Source of the DNA: Sthenelais limicola
Taxonomy: Eukaryota > Annelida > Polychaeta > Phyllodocida > Sigalionidae
Direction of reading: 5' to 3'
Length of the DNA stretch: 64,000 bases
NCBI GenBank assembly: GCA_942159475.1
Contig: OW804100.1
Coordinates: forward strand, 4,982,627 to 5,046,626
Below the pieces are notes generated by a model. The model did not search any database and was not told the origin of the DNA. It saw only the letters and a list, made by a program, of their open reading frames with translations. The position numbers were made by a program, and so were the translations under genes. Of the stretch, positions 11,826 through 23,033 are shown piece after piece. Within the stretch, counting starts at the first letter, position 1; every line of letters begins with the position of its first letter.

Positions 11826-12068
11826 CAGTCTAGGCCCAAAGTTGAGAGAGTCCCTTCAAACTGAGGGAAAGCCTCTCGCTCAAAACAGCAAAGTGCCATT
11901 ATTTTTTTATTTTTTTTTTTGGACAAATTATAATTCTATTAAAACCGCAAAATGTCATTATAATCTCATTAGGACGCCTAGTCCTGGGCCGGAAAACCCA
12001 TTAGCGCAGTAGGCGTCCAATCACTGACATACCATTCTTATCTGATTTGAGGGTTTGGGCCTAGAGCG
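11826..12068 (+). repeat. REP-B copy with TAAG target duplication and T-rich insertion
   Basis: Starts CAGTCTAGGCCCAAAG and ends GGGCCTAGAGCG. TAAG flanks it at 11822-11825 and 12069-12072. A T-rich insertion of about 40 bp at 11903-11945 interrupts the CCATTATAATTCCATTA region. Confidence 0.85.
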
Positions 12069-12284
12069 TAAGGATGACTAAGTAGAAGCAACACTTGTGG
12101 AATGAAATCAACCCTTTTCAACAGTTTGAACTTTCCGCGTTGAAAGTATTTTTGATATCAGGAATATCAATTATATATACCCTAGATATTGGATTTGATA
12201 AACCAGTTTTTTAAAAGATCGATGGATTGACCCATTATTAGGTATTGGCTTTTTTAAATTCAATTTTATTCAGGTGGCAATATG

Positions 12285-12330
12285 TAACATAATATATTAC
12301 ATAATATATTACATAATATATTACATAATA
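12285..12330. repeat. short AT tandem repeat
   Basis: ACATAATATATT-type units of about 14 bp repeated three to four times. Confidence 0.8.
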
Positions 12331-12436
12331 ATCAATGTAATTAAGGGATTAATTGACATGACTACTATCCTGGGTCAGCCTACATGACGGCGGTGGTCTC
12401 CCCCTGGTTCCTGAATTTGACAATGTAGGACTTTTA

Positions 12437-12666
12437 CAATCTAGGCCCAAAGTTGAGAGAATCCCTTCAAATGAAGGGAAAGCCTCTCGTCGCAAAGTGC
12501 TATTATAATTTCATTAAGACCGGAAAGTGTCATATATATATATACCCATTAAAACGCCGAGTCATAGGCCAGGAAACCGATTAGCGAAGTAGGCTGACCC
12601 ACAACACGTAGGCCTCCTATGCTGACATACCATTCTTATTTGATTTAAGGGTTTGGACCTAGGGTG
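12437..12666 (+). repeat. REP-B copy with TTTA target duplication and filler insertion
   Basis: Starts CAATCTAGGCCCAAAG, ends GGACCTAGGGTG. Flanked by TTTA at 12433-12436 and 12667-12670. Within it, 12594-12622 holds 29 bp foreign to REP-B that match in reverse complement the REP-A junction at 18090-18118. Confidence 0.85.
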
Positions 12667-12770
12667 TTTAAACCTTCTATAATTTGTAGAGGAATTACAA
12701 TGTCTACTTGAGGTAATGTGGTATAGGCCTATAGATTGTTGAAGTTCAACGTCCTCCTTGTGTCTTGTCA

Positions 12771-12980
12771 ATGTACAATTGGCAGCTGTGCACATTTAGT
12801 AAATTCTGCTAAATCAGGCTGCAATTTGATCAATACATGTATTAGGTAAATTCGAGTATATTCGGCATTGCATAGATTCTAGCAATCTGTTTGGTTAGGT
12901 TGAACTGTATTTTCGTCTGAAATTTGGGTTATTTGAGAAGATTGGTGAAGTTGAATTGTACATTTTCTGAACATCTGACT
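12771..12980 (-). repeat. REP-A copy, subtype A
   Basis: Begins at ATGTACAATTGGCAGCTG, so the outermost end is missing. The right end reads GTACATTTTCTGAACATCTG. Confidence 0.8.
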
Positions 12981-14121
12981 AACCTATACTAGCTGTTGGC
13001 CCCTGTCAGAGTCTAAGAAGGGCCGAGTGGTTGTTTAAATTGAGCCATGCTGCAGGGTGGAATGCAGGTATGTTTTCTCTGGAATATTAAATATGCTAAT
13101 GCTGGCCATTAGATGGAACCAAGTAGAATTAATTGACTACCGGCCCTGTGAGTGATAATGGGATGAAGGGTCAGTCAGCCTTCTGGCACTCATTCTTCTG
13201 TACGTCCAGGTAGCATTTTTTGTGTACCCATGGCACCATTTATACCTTTAGTGAACATCTTTGTTCTGCTGGTCGTGGGCTTAGATTTTACATGAAGTCT
13301 GGTGAATGACAAGTTCGATGATTTAATATGAGTGTAGAAGAAATAGTACATTTATTTATTTGTTAATTATATTTATAGATGAGATTGATTTGTACTGTGA
13401 TTGCTAGACCACTACCTCTGTAATTTGTTCCTCAATAACTAACTAAATACCTGTTCATACGTTTCTCATTACTTTGTCAGCCCCTTGAATTCTAGGAAGT
13501 GCATTACCAGCATAGACACTTCCACAAACATAATGTTTTTACTACACTTTCATAACGTGCATGTTAGTGCAGAGAATGCTGGTCGGGGGGAATTCTGTTT
13601 AATTTACAAAACTTCCTTGTACATGTGTACAGTATGATGTCATATTCTTAGAAGGAAATGTGATAATGTTCAGTGAAATCACTCCCCCCCCCCTCCCCCC
13701 TCCCCCCCCCCCCCCCCCACACACACAGCCTAATATACAATAACACCTACAGTGCTTTAGAATCCATTCAATTCTAACTTAACTAAAACATGATACTGGA
13801 GTTCAAGCAAATACAGATAACTTAACTATAACACGATACTTGAGTCTGTGCAAATACAGAGCCTTCACAAAATGCGAGGTCTGCCGTGAGCATTGCATAG
13901 ACTTATGGTATTACACAAAAGATGCTTTCCACCTTAATTTGAATCCCTCTGTATCTTAAAGTCTATAGATACTGGGAATTGTTTGATACAGGAGATATGA
14001 GGCGTTTAAGCAAGATATATTACATGCTTTTTTTCACGTTTTATAATAAAAAAAATCGTTATTTTATCCAAATATTTCCATCAATACTTTCCTTCAGCAA
14101 ATTAATCAGGTATATATGTCT
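12981..14121. other. non-coding DNA with a C-rich microsatellite
   Basis: A C tract with T interruptions followed by CACACACA lies at about 13683-13726. No gene recognised. Confidence 0.4.
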
Positions 14122-14125
14122 TAGA

Positions 14126-14229
14126 CAGTCTAGGCCCAAAGTTGAGAGTCCCTTCAAACGGAGGGAAAGCCTCTCACCTCAATCCTATGAGGGTGCTATT
14201 ATAGTGCTATTATAGTTAGGCTTAGAGTG
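14126..14229 (+). repeat. Short REP-B deletion derivative with TAGA target duplication
   Basis: Only 104 bp, but both ends are present (CAGTCTAGGCCCAAAG and GGCTTAGAGTG). TAGA flanks it at 14122-14125 and 14230-14233, so the shortened form most likely moved as such. Confidence 0.8.
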
Positions 14230-14459
14230 TAGAAATAATATAATCCTAGCTTGAATAATGTTGCTTGTTGGTTCACCATATAATATCATTTTGTGAAAAA
14301 ACACAATACATTGAATAGGGTGTTTGTGTTATTGTTCCCCATTCTATTGCACCCAGATGTAGCGTAATTGCGTTTCAAGAATTGGAGCCAGTGAATTGTG
14401 TGTACACTCTGCAAATATTGCTTTCCCTCTCTATAGGATATGGAGGAGATATATGTACA

Positions 14460-14930
14460 CACTCCAGGTCCAAACCCTCAGAACACACTCCAGGTCCAAA
14501 CCCTCAGAACACACTCTAGGTCCACACCCTCACATCACACTCTAGGTCCAAACTCTCAGATCACACTCTAGGTCCAAACCCTCAGATCACACTCTAGGTC
14601 CAAACCCTCACATCACACTCTAGGTCCAAACCCTCAGAACACACTCCAGGTCCAAACCCTCAGATCACACTCTAGATCCAAACCCTCAGATCACACTCCA
14701 GGTCCAAACCCTCAGAACACACTCCAGGTCCAAACCCTCAGATCAGATAACTATGGTATGTCAGCCTACCTCGCTAATCAGTTTCTTGGCTTAGGACTCG
14801 GCGTATTAATGGGAATATAATGACATTTTGCGGTCTTAATGGAACTATAATGGCACTTTGCGGTTTGAGGCGAGAGGTGAGAGGCTTTCCCTTCATTTGA
14901 AGGGACTCTCCCAAGTGTGGGCCTAGACTG
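14460..14930 (-). repeat. REP-B copy carrying an 11-unit terminal array
   Basis: The REP-B body occupies about 14744-14930. It runs into about 11 units of a 26-bp repeat (CACTCTAGGTCCAAACCCTC core) at 14460-14743. That unit is the reverse complement of REP-B's own right end. TACA is found outside both extremes (14456-14459 and 14931-14934), so body plus array together lie within one target duplication. Confidence 0.85.
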
Positions 14931-14934
14931 TACA

Positions 14935-15357
14935 TGTTTTATCTACCTATAATATAGTCCAGGGTTCACTTGTTATTGGAGCTGATCTAGAACTTTGAGG
15001 AGTAGGTCGAATCCTTATTTAAAATTCTTCTCAGATCTGTAAACATTTGGTTCATATACACAAAATAGTTATTGATTTTCACTACCTTTGCTGAAAAAAA
15101 TGATCCTCTTTAATTTTAATGTAGTCTAAAAGGACTAGGTACTTCGAAAATTAGGCAAGATCTATATATATATTCTGAGAATATAGTTTGATAATTGTTA
15201 AGAATAACGTGGACTGTCCTATGGATTTATATGTTCGGAATATGTTCCACATATGGATGAGGGTGAACTTGAATAATATTTGAAGTCTTGGGAATGTTTT
15301 ATTATGTCAATAGCAAATGTTCATTCAATGTAGCTTCCCTTTGTGGGAATAGATTAT
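14935..15357. other. nothing recognised
   Basis: AT-rich, no ORF or repeat identified. Confidence 0.4.
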
Positions 15358-15592
15358 GGGCCAGATTGTCAGAAAATGTACAATTCACCTTCGCCAATCT
15401 TCTCAAATAACCCTGATTTCAGATGAAAATAAAGTTCAAATTACAGTTTAACATAACCAAACAGATGGCTAGAATCAATGCAATGCCGAATATACTCGAA
15501 TTTACCTAGTATTGACCAAATTGCAGCGTAATTTAGCCTAATTTACTAAATGTGTACAGCTGCCAATTGTACATTTTCTGAAAATCTGACCC
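15358..15592 (+). repeat. REP-A copy, subtype A
   Basis: Full length with both ends (GGGCCAGATTGTCAG and AAAATCTGACCC). Confidence 0.85.
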
Positions 15593-16286
15593 ACAAATGC
15601 CACGCTCCTATTTGCACAAAGGTGCCCCAGCTCATGCTGCAGTGGTGCGTAGACTAGATGAAAGTTTCCTTCACCCTCAGATTGTGGTGCTTGAACATAT
15701 TTGTCTAACCCCATCAGGGAAGTGTGATTCTTTCTCATATATCTAGTACTACCTGGGCCCTTGCTGCTGCAGATTCTGTAGAAAAATCTGTGTCTTTAGG
15801 TTCTTTTTCTAAAAGTTGAACTATTTTCCTTTGAGACACTGCATGCGTTCAGTACGAATCACTTTATATATTTTAGTAATTTTACTCAAACCAATTTAAG
15901 TGTCAATGACCGAGTTATTACATGTTCCAATTACTACCCATTCCAACCCCGTTAACGGACATACATGTTATATTCATCTTTACCTGGATCAAAGGAGTTT
16001 TAAAATAAGATACTTTCACCAAAACGCTTGTGGTGAGGTGCGTCATTATCAAGGTGCTGCGTCAGCGTCTCCCCCCCCCCCCCCCCACACACACACAGTA
16101 TAAACATCGATGAGTCGATTCCACAAATCATAAATTGTCTTCCTCTTAAGGAACTGTTCATAATTAACCACTGGGGGTAGTGGAGAATTTGTGAACAATT
16201 CTTGTGCAAAATTGTATGACCCCCTTAAAGTCTTGTGCAAGATTTCTTCCCTCCCCGCCCCTTGAAAGTTTGTGCAAAGTTTCATG

Positions 16287-16319
<33 letters not shown>

Positions 16320-16806
16320 CCCTACATCACCTTCAGTGTCTGTGCAAAAATAGATGCCCCTCCCCCTTGAGGGTGCAAAAAATTATCCGCGCCCCCCCCC
16401 CCTCCACCCCCCTCCTCAGTGGTTAACAATGAACAGTCCTTAGGATCAGAATGACCACCGAGTATTTCGATTGGTTCTTCCATTTCGTCCTAGTATCTTT
16501 GTTCATGATAAGCTTTCTGTGGATTAAAGGTTACATATTTGGTCATTGGAACCCGCGCTGATTGGGGGCGGTGGGGGGGGGGGGGGGGGACTGGTTGTCG
16601 TTACGGCGTAACACCACTATTACTCGCTATAACTCCTTGTCCTTGGAATGGCCTGACATCATACGGTTCATATAATCCCAAGGGCATGCTCCTTATTACC
16701 ATCAACATGTCATCTTCAGGATAAAATTATTACCAATTCACATCCTCACTTTTTACCATTTCTTTTATCATGCCCTGCAAACTGGTGTAAGAATGATTAC
16801 ACTGTA
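15593..16806. other. non-coding DNA with C/CA microsatellites
   Basis: Three C-tract plus CA-repeat tracts at about 16070-16098, 16287-16318 and 16393-16412, and a G tract at about 16573-16589. The related TTGTGCAAA-containing sequence between them repeats imperfectly. Confidence 0.5.
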
Positions 16807-16808
16807 TA

Positions 16809-16901
16809 CACTCTATACGCGACCTGTAGGCAGTAAACATCAAAACCCTCTAGTGTTAACCTTATGGCACGCCGCGCTGCCTACAGGACGAGTATAGAGT
16901 G
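16809..16901 (+). repeat. REP-C hairpin, 93 bp
   Basis: Left arm CACTCTATACGCGACCTGTA pairs with right arm TACAGGACGAGTATAGAGTG. Flanked by TA on both sides. The loop carries GCAGTAAACATCAAA and GGCACGCC. Confidence 0.85.
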
Positions 16902-16984
16902 TAGTGACTGTCGCTACGGCTTCGATCGTATCCTTTGGGTTGGTTTCCTTCCGTTATGTACTTGTCCTCCATAAAAACGTGGTA

Positions 16985-17075
16985 CACTCTATACGCGTCC
17001 TGTAGGCAGTAAACATCAAAGGCCTCTATGGTTAACCCTATGGCACGCCACTGCCTACAGGACGAGTATAGAGTG
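16985..17075 (+). repeat. REP-C hairpin, 91 bp
   Basis: Second copy 84 bp from the first, same orientation. Arms of about 28 bp, loop with ATGGTTAACCCTATGG. Flanked by TA. Confidence 0.88.
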
Positions 17076-17077
17076 TA

Positions 17078-17581
17078 CACCGCATACATTTTTTATGAAA
17101 TACTCTAGGCTAGGGACAAAGTTGCATTGCTGCTACAGGCTACATCCGGTGCTAAATGGCATATATTTCTTTATGGAAATTTAATGGAAGACAAATATCG
17201 TTATACAGATATAAAACACTAGTTGTATATATAACTTAAGCTTCCTGTTCATGTTTTTGTGCCCCTGTCGTATCAAATGTGCCTTTAACGCTACATTAAA
17301 CGGGTAGAATTACCAGCTTAGATTTCCTCGTCTATAAAAAGAAGGTTCAATTCGTTAATACATTCGTCGCCTCTTCATTAGACCCTGTACGCTGTATTTA
17401 TGCAATCAACCTTCTCCAGGGATGTCAGCTGATGTCAACGCTCCCATTAATTAAGTTCTAACGTTTAAATGTAGGTTTTATGAAGCCACAGTTGTTGAGC
17501 TCGTGTATCGATCTTTGACAAGTTATCGACCTGAGTCTTGTGATGGGCCGTGTGCTCTGAGGGTCTGGGAATATGGTATAT
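17078..17581. other. nothing recognised
   Basis: AT-rich without ORFs or known repeats. Confidence 0.4.
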
Positions 17582-17840
17582 GGGTCAGATTTTCAGAAAA
17601 TGTACAATTGAATTCGCCTTCACCAATTCTCTCAAATAACCCACATTTAAGACAAAAATGAGCTTTAAAATGCAGTTCAACATAACAGAACTGATACTTT
17701 AAATCAATGTGATACCAAATATACTCAGATATATATATATATACCTGGTATTCATCATTTTTCAGCCTAATTTAGGAGAATTTCCTAAATGTGTAGAGCT
17801 GCCAATAATGGCAATTGTACATTTTCTAAAAATCTGATCT
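17582..17840 (+). repeat. REP-A copy, subtype C
   Basis: Only intact-looking subtype C copy in plus orientation. It has an (AT)n expansion near 17734-17745 and a small duplication at AATAATGGCAATT. Confidence 0.8.
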
Positions 17841-18089
17841 ATAGCTTATAGGGTAATCGCCAAAAGTTTATTTCACTGCTAATAAACTCACTATTAATAG
17901 GAATAAAATGTGTTCTTGCACTTGGGAGTTGCATCAAGTCGTAAATATTATAATCCATGTACATTCTCTGATTTACTTTCCGAGCAGAACTGTACATCTG
18001 GAATGTTGTTGTGATAATTACATCGTCTGCCAGTCTTTAATCTAAGAATCTTTTCCCTCAGCGCAACCCACATTTCAGAGATTGACCCT

Positions 18090-18140
18090 GCATAGGAGGC
18101 CTACGTGTTGTGGGTCAGATTTCCAGAAAATGTACAATCC
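18090..18140 (+). repeat. REP-A end fragment with recurrent flank
   Basis: The left REP-A end GGGTCAGATTTCCAG starts at 18112 and is cut after about 28 bp. The preceding flank is the one also found at 12594-12622 in reverse. Confidence 0.7.
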
Positions 18141-19815
18141 GCCTACTTTTCCGTTTTAAACGTCATCAATTTTCTCCACGTCACAACTAATCCTGGTGAC
18201 ATAGTGTAGATCGCGTCACCATGGTGACCTTCGTACGTTACATGTAGTGCGCTTGTCGCGTTTTCTCGCCGAATTGTCACATGACTTCTGCGAACTCGGT
18301 CTGAGATCCTTAGAAGGGGGCGTGTACCCGCGGGGGGTCAGACTTTGGATCTTTCTGGCGTCCTACAGCGTCCGACCTTCATCTGTCGTCACTTCTTAAC
18401 CCTTTGGAGCCCCTCACCAGCTCACAGATACCTCGGCAAAACACTCTCATTAAAAAACCTCCAAAAGCATCAATTATCGCTCATGTTGCGAGTCGCTCTC
18501 AAATCTACCCCCAATGAGTGGTTGGTGTAAGGCGGCAAGAGGCGTCGTATTACTGAGCAGCTTTTTATGCCTTGAGTTGTTGGAGTTGCTCGGGTATAAA
18601 GTGAGTGGAATCTCTGGCCCCTGAATTATAGGATTAAACCAGGAGAAAGTGGCTTTTCATCAGCTCCTGTTCTCTGGCTTGACTCTGGTTTTGTCTTGGT
18701 GGGGGTAGACTGGTTCTAGGTCACCTTACAGCTGACTGGGGTGGCCCTGTGTGTGTATGCGCCCTGCACCCTGCACCTCCCAGTCTTACATGTATAGGCC
18801 TACCACTGCACGAACACATGCTAGCCATGATATAAGTATAATTAAAGTGTGTCTTATATATTGATTTTAGGATTGCTTTAATTTTCAATTTAAAAAAAAT
18901 TCTCTATGAGAACATTTACAAGGGGCTCGATCATACTCTTCAGATACTAGCTTCGTAATATAAGGCCCCAATTGGTTTCGTAATGATTTGATTTGTGGGT
19001 TTGTATGTATGTAGGCATACGATTGATTACCGTAAACAACGAGAATAAATGAGAGAAGTAAATACTGAGTATGAATGAAGTAGTCGCAATTTCTTTGATC
19101 AAATCGTTAGTTTACCTGCTTCAGCAAACAGATCATAATTGTTGCTCCACCTCCACCAGTAAACTACACCTGGTATAAACTGTCAATAAAGGCCAACCCG
19201 TATTCCACAGAGGATTAATTCTAATTGAATATTTGCTCCACCCAGTAATTATATCAGGCCACTTACGTAAGTTAAATTACTGGTTCTGGTGCATAGTGTA
19301 GAGCTTATAAGTTTAACGACCTAACAATGTTGCACTTGTAAATACATGTAATGGAAAAAGGGTTGACTGCTTTTGTATTTTAATGACCCAATCCATAATC
19401 TACTGTTTACGTTGCCCACTGTCAAGGGGTGTCGTTCCCAGGCAGCTATAGTATCACTGGAACTAACTTGTGCACGTACAGATCATTTCTTTAAGTTTAC
19501 TGGAAATCTATGTAGTACACTCTCCATGGATTTGTCTATTAATCGAAGTCTCGGATTTGGGACCGTATTTGTCATTGTAAAGGTCGGTGTGGTCGGGTCG
19601 ATTACTTATAGCTTTTGTGTTACCCTCCTCCTCCTCATACCCATATTACTTAGACTAGTGCTTCGACCAGTGCCACCATTATTACTCTTTACTACTACCA
19701 CTACAAATAACATTAATCTTATCAATCATAATATACTAGGTATTTCCGAGAGGAATATCGCCCTGTCTGGGTACTTGCCGCCAGTGCCCAATCCATATCC
19801 ATAAGCTGGGCAAGT
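18141..19815. other. 1.7-kb stretch without recognised genes
   Basis: ORFs of 61 codons (18345-18530) and 143 codons (19373-19804) occur. The latter encodes a leucine/isoleucine-rich segment near its middle but lacks a family signature or splice context. Confidence 0.35.
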
Positions 19816-20040
19816 GGGTCAGATTTTCAGAAAATGCACAATCTACAGCTCTACACATCTCTCAAATTATGCTATATTAGAGTGAAAAATGATAAATACT
19901 GAGTATATATGAGTGTATGCAATATTGTATTCATTCAATAAATCTGTCTGGTTTGTGTTGAACTGTATTTTTAACCTTTTGTCTGAAATCAGGGTTATTC
20001 GAGAGGATTGGTGAAGGTACATTTTCTGAAGATCCGACCC
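19816..20040 (-). repeat. REP-A copy, subtype B
   Basis: Ends GGGTCAGATTTTCAG and GATCCGACCC. The near-terminal GAATTGT segment is deleted. Confidence 0.8.
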
Positions 20041-20205
20041 ATGTACTGATGGCCCCCAAACCCTCAATTAGAACTTGCACCTGTGGTTAGTGGTTAACAT
20101 ATACACGTGTACTCAAGCCTGGGTTGGTTCCAAACAGCTATATACCATGAGGCCTAATTACACTAAGGGACAAATGGCAATTGTTGCCTTATCATCTTTT
20201 AAAGG

Positions 20206-20921
20206 CTTCAAATGAAGGGAAAGCCTCTCGCCTCAAACCGCAAAGTATCATTATAATTCCATTAAGACCACAAAATGTCATCACATTCCCATTAAAACGC
20301 CGAGTCCTAGGCGAGAAAACCGATTGTAGGTTGACATACCATTCTTATCTGATCTGAGGGTTTGGACCTAGAGTGTGATGTGAGGGTTTGGGCCTAGAGT
20401 GTGATGTGAGGGTTTGGACCTAGAGTGTGATGTGAGGGTCTGGACCTAGAGTGTGATCTGAGGGTCTGGACCTAGAGTGTGATCTGAGGGTCTGGACCTA
20501 GAGTGTGATCTGGGGGTTTGGACCTAGAGTGTGATGTGAGGGTTTGTACCTAGAGTGTGATGTGAGGGTTTGGGCCTAGAGTGTGATCTCAGGGTTTGGA
20601 CCCGGAGTGTGATCTGAGGGTTTGGACCCGGAGTGTGATCTGAGGGTTTGGACCCAGAGTGTGATCTGAGGGTTTGGACCCGGAGTGTGATCTGAGGGTT
20701 TGGACCTAGAGTGTGATCTGAGGGTTTGGTCCTAGAGTGTGATCTGAGGGTTTGGACCTAGAGTGTGATCTGAGGGTTTGGACCTAGAGTGTGATCTGAG
20801 GGTTTGGTCCTAGAGTGTGATCTGAGGGTTTGGACCTAGAGTGTGGTCTGAGGGTTTGGACCTGGAGTGTGACCTGAGGGTTTGGACCTAGAGTGTGGTC
20901 TGAGGGTTTGGACCTAGAGTG
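20206..20921 (+). repeat. 5'-truncated REP-B with about 22 terminal units
   Basis: REP-B sequence begins at GGCTTCAAATGAAGGG, lacking the left end, and continues to its right end. That end then repeats as about 22 copies of a 26-bp unit (core GAGGGTTTGGACCTAGAGTG) from about 20351 to 20921. Units vary at a few positions (GATGTG or GATCTG, CCTAG or CCCGG). Confidence 0.9.
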
Positions 20922-21039
20922 CAAAGTCATGAAGTAGAAATTGACAGGTGCACATCAAGTCTTTTAATGATTAAATGCTGATTATGATATTACATATATA
21001 TGTACATATTCAATTGATCTGCACACTCACACAATATTA

Positions 21040-21357
21040 ATATTGCTCTTTAGAGTGTAGGTGTTCTTTAGAGTGTAGGCGCTCTGTAGAGTGTAGCGCT
21101 CTGTAGAGTGTAGGCGCTCTGTAGAGTGTAGGCGCTCTGTAGAGTGTAGGTGCTCTGTAGAGTGTAGGTGCTCTGTAGAGTGTAGTAGGCGCTCTGTAGA
21201 GTGTAGTAGGCGCTGTGTAGAGTGTAGTAGGCGCTCTGTAGAGTGTAGGCGCTCTGTAGATTGTAGGCGCACTGTAGAGTGTAGGCGCTCTGTAGAGTGT
21301 AGGCGCTCTGTAGAGTGTAGGCGCTCTGTAGAGTGTAGGTGCTCTTTAGAGTGTAGG
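21040..21357 (+). repeat. 18-bp satellite array
   Basis: About 17 units of GTAGAGTGTAGGCGCTCT, some 21 bp with an extra GTA. ORFs on the minus strand (repeating LHSTER and AYTLQS) are translations of the array. Confidence 0.9.
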
Positions 21358-21373
21358 GTAACATCCCATCCTA

Positions 21374-22423
21374 CACTCTAAGAAAAAAGGGTTCTTTTGG
21401 GTTCTAGATAGAACCCCATGGTTCTACCAAGAACCCTAGGGTTCTTCGACACCTAAAAGGGTTCTTCGGGACCACCGGGGGTTCCATCTAGAACCATAGG
21501 GGTTCTTCAGCGATTTAAGGGTTCTTCGTGCACTTGAAGGGTTCTTTAACTCAAAGCGGTTCTACATAGAACCCCCTTTTTCTCCTTAGGGCTCACAGGC
21601 ACACATCTACATCTGTTATCACCAGGTGGCAGTACCGTGGAACTTGGCTTTCACTAGGTGCCCTCACAGGTTACTACATGCTATTTACAATTTCTATTAG
21701 AACAAAAGTCTCACTAGTAATACTTATATGAGGCATTTATACCTTATAGATATTACACTTTATAAACTTGGGAATATTGAAAGCAATGAAATCAATACTT
21801 TATTTGTATAACTTACCTGCTTGATGTTGAAAAATGTTGTGAAGAAAGCACCCTTATAATTCTAATATTATTACTATGAGTACTACTGAAGTACCAAAAT
21901 TGCCAAACACCAAGTTGCAATGGATACCTATGACAGCTACAGGAGAGGATTGTATTAAGGGTAAGTATAAGTGATGGAAATGGGTGAGGAACTCTGAAAA
22001 AGTCAAGCAAAGGGACTGCATATAATATGCAGTCTCTCCTTGAATGCTCTTGGGCAAAATGCTTCTGTGGAGAAACATGCAGCATTAGCACTGAGCACAA
22101 ATCTGCTGTTATAAGGACCAGTCTAGATTCAACAGGGAATAATGAAATCAATACTTTATTCAGAATTAACATTGTAAATTACAAGCAATTTTATGGATGC
22201 CAAATCAGGGTTCTATGTAGAACCCTACCTATTTTGGCTAGAGGGTTCTTCAAAGGGTTCTTCAAATCGAGGGTTCTATGTAGAACCCTGCCTATTCCCG
22301 AAACAGGGGTTCTACTTAGAACCCTCAAAAAAGGGTTCTAAGTAGAACCCTTAGGGGTTCTGCCATGTCGACAAGCTGAAGAACCCTTAAGGGTTCTTGT
22401 TAGAACCCTTTCTTCTTAGAGTG
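21374..22423. mobile_element. 1050-bp TA-flanked non-autonomous DNA element
   Basis: Ends CACTCTAAGAAAAAAGGGTT and the complement of CACTCTAAGAAGAAAGGGTT are inverted repeats. The element lies between TA dinucleotides (21372-21373 and 22424-22425). Many GGTTCTA..TAGAACC palindromes sit near both ends. The centre has no transposase; the 119-codon minus ORF at 21813-22172 is not recognised. TA duplication is the habit of Tc1/mariner-like and some other superfamilies, so class remains open. Confidence 0.8.
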
Positions 22424-22425
22424 TA

Positions 22426-22917
22426 TAGACTGGCAAACCTCCATGTTCCACCAGTATGTGTCCGGGCGATAATGGGGGGATTGAGTACATGTCATGTTGA
22501 TATTGGAGAGTGGAAGTATTATTGTAGATTATAATGCATGACATTACAATGTATGTCATTGTCACTGCTGCCCAACCATTGCCAGCGCCCCGTTCTCAAT
22601 AAGGCTAATATCATTAATATATTGTATCAGTGGGTGTCAATCTGCTATGGATGTCACTAGGGGTCAAATCGGTGTTAAGTGACATAGATTTTAACCCTGC
22701 CGATTTAACACAGCCGATTTACCCCACGATTTTGGTCTCCCAATCATGAATCCTAGGATTTCATTTCCAATCCTGGTTGATGTTATTTCAAAAAGATTAA
22801 CCAGGATTTGAAATGAAATAACAGGTTTCATCGGGAGTCCCAAATCGGGGGGCAATCGGGAGGAAAATCGGCGGTGTGCGGGCAGGGTCTAGATCTCAAG
22901 ATCAATGCGGCCGGGTG
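22426..22917. other. non-coding DNA with an imperfect inverted repeat
   Basis: GGGACTCCCGAT-type arms around 22735-22850 with TTTCATTTC and GAAATGAAAT form an imperfect foldback of about 115 bp. Confidence 0.45.
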
Positions 22918-23033
22918 GTTTCGGTGGTTTATATTTTCAGGATTATTAATATATCCTTTCCGCCAACGAAGGTTTAATGGATTAAAAGTTGTTTGTATCG
23001 GGCATTGCATTATCTCATGAGGCCACCGTAGTT
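22918..23033 (-). repeat. Dispersed segment adjoining REP-A
   Basis: Reads in reverse as the sequence at 34584-34697 (shared words GGTGGCCTCATGAGATAATG, CCATTAAACCTTCG, CTGAAAATATAAACC). In both places it abuts a REP-A end. Confidence 0.75.

Noticed and set aside
19373..19804. 143-codon ORF as a membrane protein gene
   Set aside because: Hydrophobic middle arises from a CTC/TTA/CTA-rich stretch and there is no splice or family evidence.
21027..21364. Repetitive LHSTER or AYTLQS proteins
   Set aside because: Translation of the 18-bp satellite array.
21813..22172. 119-codon minus ORF in the 1050-bp element as a transposase remnant
   Set aside because: No DDE motif or helix-turn-helix seen, and an overlapping plus ORF is equally long.
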